DNA of 64,000 bases, taken from contig JAJOZX010008838.1 of NCBI GenBank assembly GCA_023014485.1, positions 111,546 through 175,545 of the forward strand, read 5' to 3'. Position numbers and translations under genes: made by a program. A model generated the notes under the pieces. That model ran no database searches, was not told where the DNA came from, and was given only the letters and a program-made list of their open reading frames with translations. Within the stretch, counting starts at the first letter, position 1. Every line of letters starts with the position of its first letter. This document shows positions 63,388 to 64,000 of this stretch, one piece after another. The stretch comes from Bathynomus jamesi. Lineage: Eukaryota; Arthropoda; Malacostraca; Isopoda; Cirolanidae.

Positions 63388-64000
63388 CTCGGGTCGTGAG
63401 TAAATAAGGCCTACTTTCAATATGAACTTCAGCTAGTAAAGTCACTTTCATTTTCCCCTAGGGCACGCGAAAGGGGCTTTCCTTTTCACGGCCCTAGACC
63501 TATTTTTTTAACCCATTCTCGACTTCCTCAATTTTCTTTAAGCCTACTCCATTCCCGATTAAGCCTACTTCCCCGTTCTATTATTATGTAACAAGTTTAA
63601 TTATTTAACCTGTGAAACTTAAGATTAAAAATATATTAAAACGTTGTTGTTTCATAAAACAGTGAAAGGTGTATTTCAAATTAAATGATATTGTTACTTC
63701 GCTGGAGTAAGTGATCATACGAAGGAAAAATATAAGAGTTATAAAAGACCAGAGAATTGACCTTCTTTACAAATGGAGATAAGTTAATGTCTTTATTAAA
63801 ATAAGTGAAATTGATTGTTTAGCCCTATTTATGTTTATATATTTTTCATATTTTGACACTAAAAACTATGAAAGAGGATTTTATTGATAGTATTAATTCT
63901 ATACTATCGTAACATGCAGAAAGTAGGGCATCTAACACTTTGTAATCCATTCTATTTATATAGCATATATTAAAGGCAATTTTTTTGCCTCCCCACTCCC
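63385..64000. other. AT-rich spacer to window end, nothing recognised
   Basis: A short pyrimidine-rich stretch at about 63500-63570 is the only compositional feature seen. Confidence 0.5.

Noticed and set aside
1..64000. Integrated viral genome in the window
   Set aside because: I found no capsid, envelope or viral polymerase motif; the reverse transcriptases are all of non-LTR type. The unknown remnants at 48100-49148 are left open.

Overview
This 64 kb window is eukaryotic and almost wholly made of transposable elements and simple repeats. I see no bacterial, phage or CRISPR feature, no rRNA or tRNA gene, and no host gene I can name. The mix of CR1-like and I-like non-LTR retrotransposons, Tc1/mariner, hAT and CACTG-ended DNA transposons, Penelope-like 3' pieces, long (TA)n, (GA)n, (CA)n and (GACT)n tracts and TTAGG-like arrays points to an invertebrate, most likely an arthropod. 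The reverse transcriptase type at 32-34 kb and 49-52 kb is one I associate with decapod crustaceans; that is recollection, not a search.

Layout. 0-1.6 kb: 5' part of an apparently intact CR1-like element (minus). 1.7-11.4 kb: two hAT elements with CATCCG-type subterminal repeats, a Tc1 element with one frameshift, a decayed non-LTR element broken by a mariner and a hAT insertion, and an internally deleted mariner. 11.7-16.9 kb: three copies of an unfamiliar transposase-like gene family; the middle one lies in a complete 3,031 bp element with CACTG termini, long inverted repeats, a TAA duplication and a two-exon gene. 17.1-22 kb: CR1-like copy C (minus), its ORF1 split by a minisatellite-ended insert. 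22-26 kb: MITEs and palindromes in AT-rich DNA.

26.3-34.4 kb: an I-like element (minus) split by CR1-like copy B, which is itself split by a second minisatellite-ended insert containing a palindrome. 34.5 kb: a tRNA-derived SINE. 36-45 kb: three copies of a non-LTR family whose ORF1 has a PHD-like finger and whose 3' ends run into (TA)n. 45-47.3 kb: inverted Penelope-like ends and two mariner-like elements. 47.4-55.5 kb: a roughly 0.57 kb inverted repeat enclosing unrecognised coding remnants and an I-like copy; its right arm holds a mariner MITE that holds a hAT element. 56.2-62.4 kb: another inverted repeat around a Tc1-like gene whose intron holds a non-LTR element with a 2A-like peptide. 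62.4-64 kb: one unrecognised 51-codon ORF and otherwise nothing.

The genes do not form a pathway. Each encodes, or once encoded, its own mobility protein, and the nesting gives a relative insertion history. The best candidates for something undescribed are the CACTG-ended transposon, the two inserts with minisatellite termini and 9 bp duplications, and a palindrome family seen at three sites.
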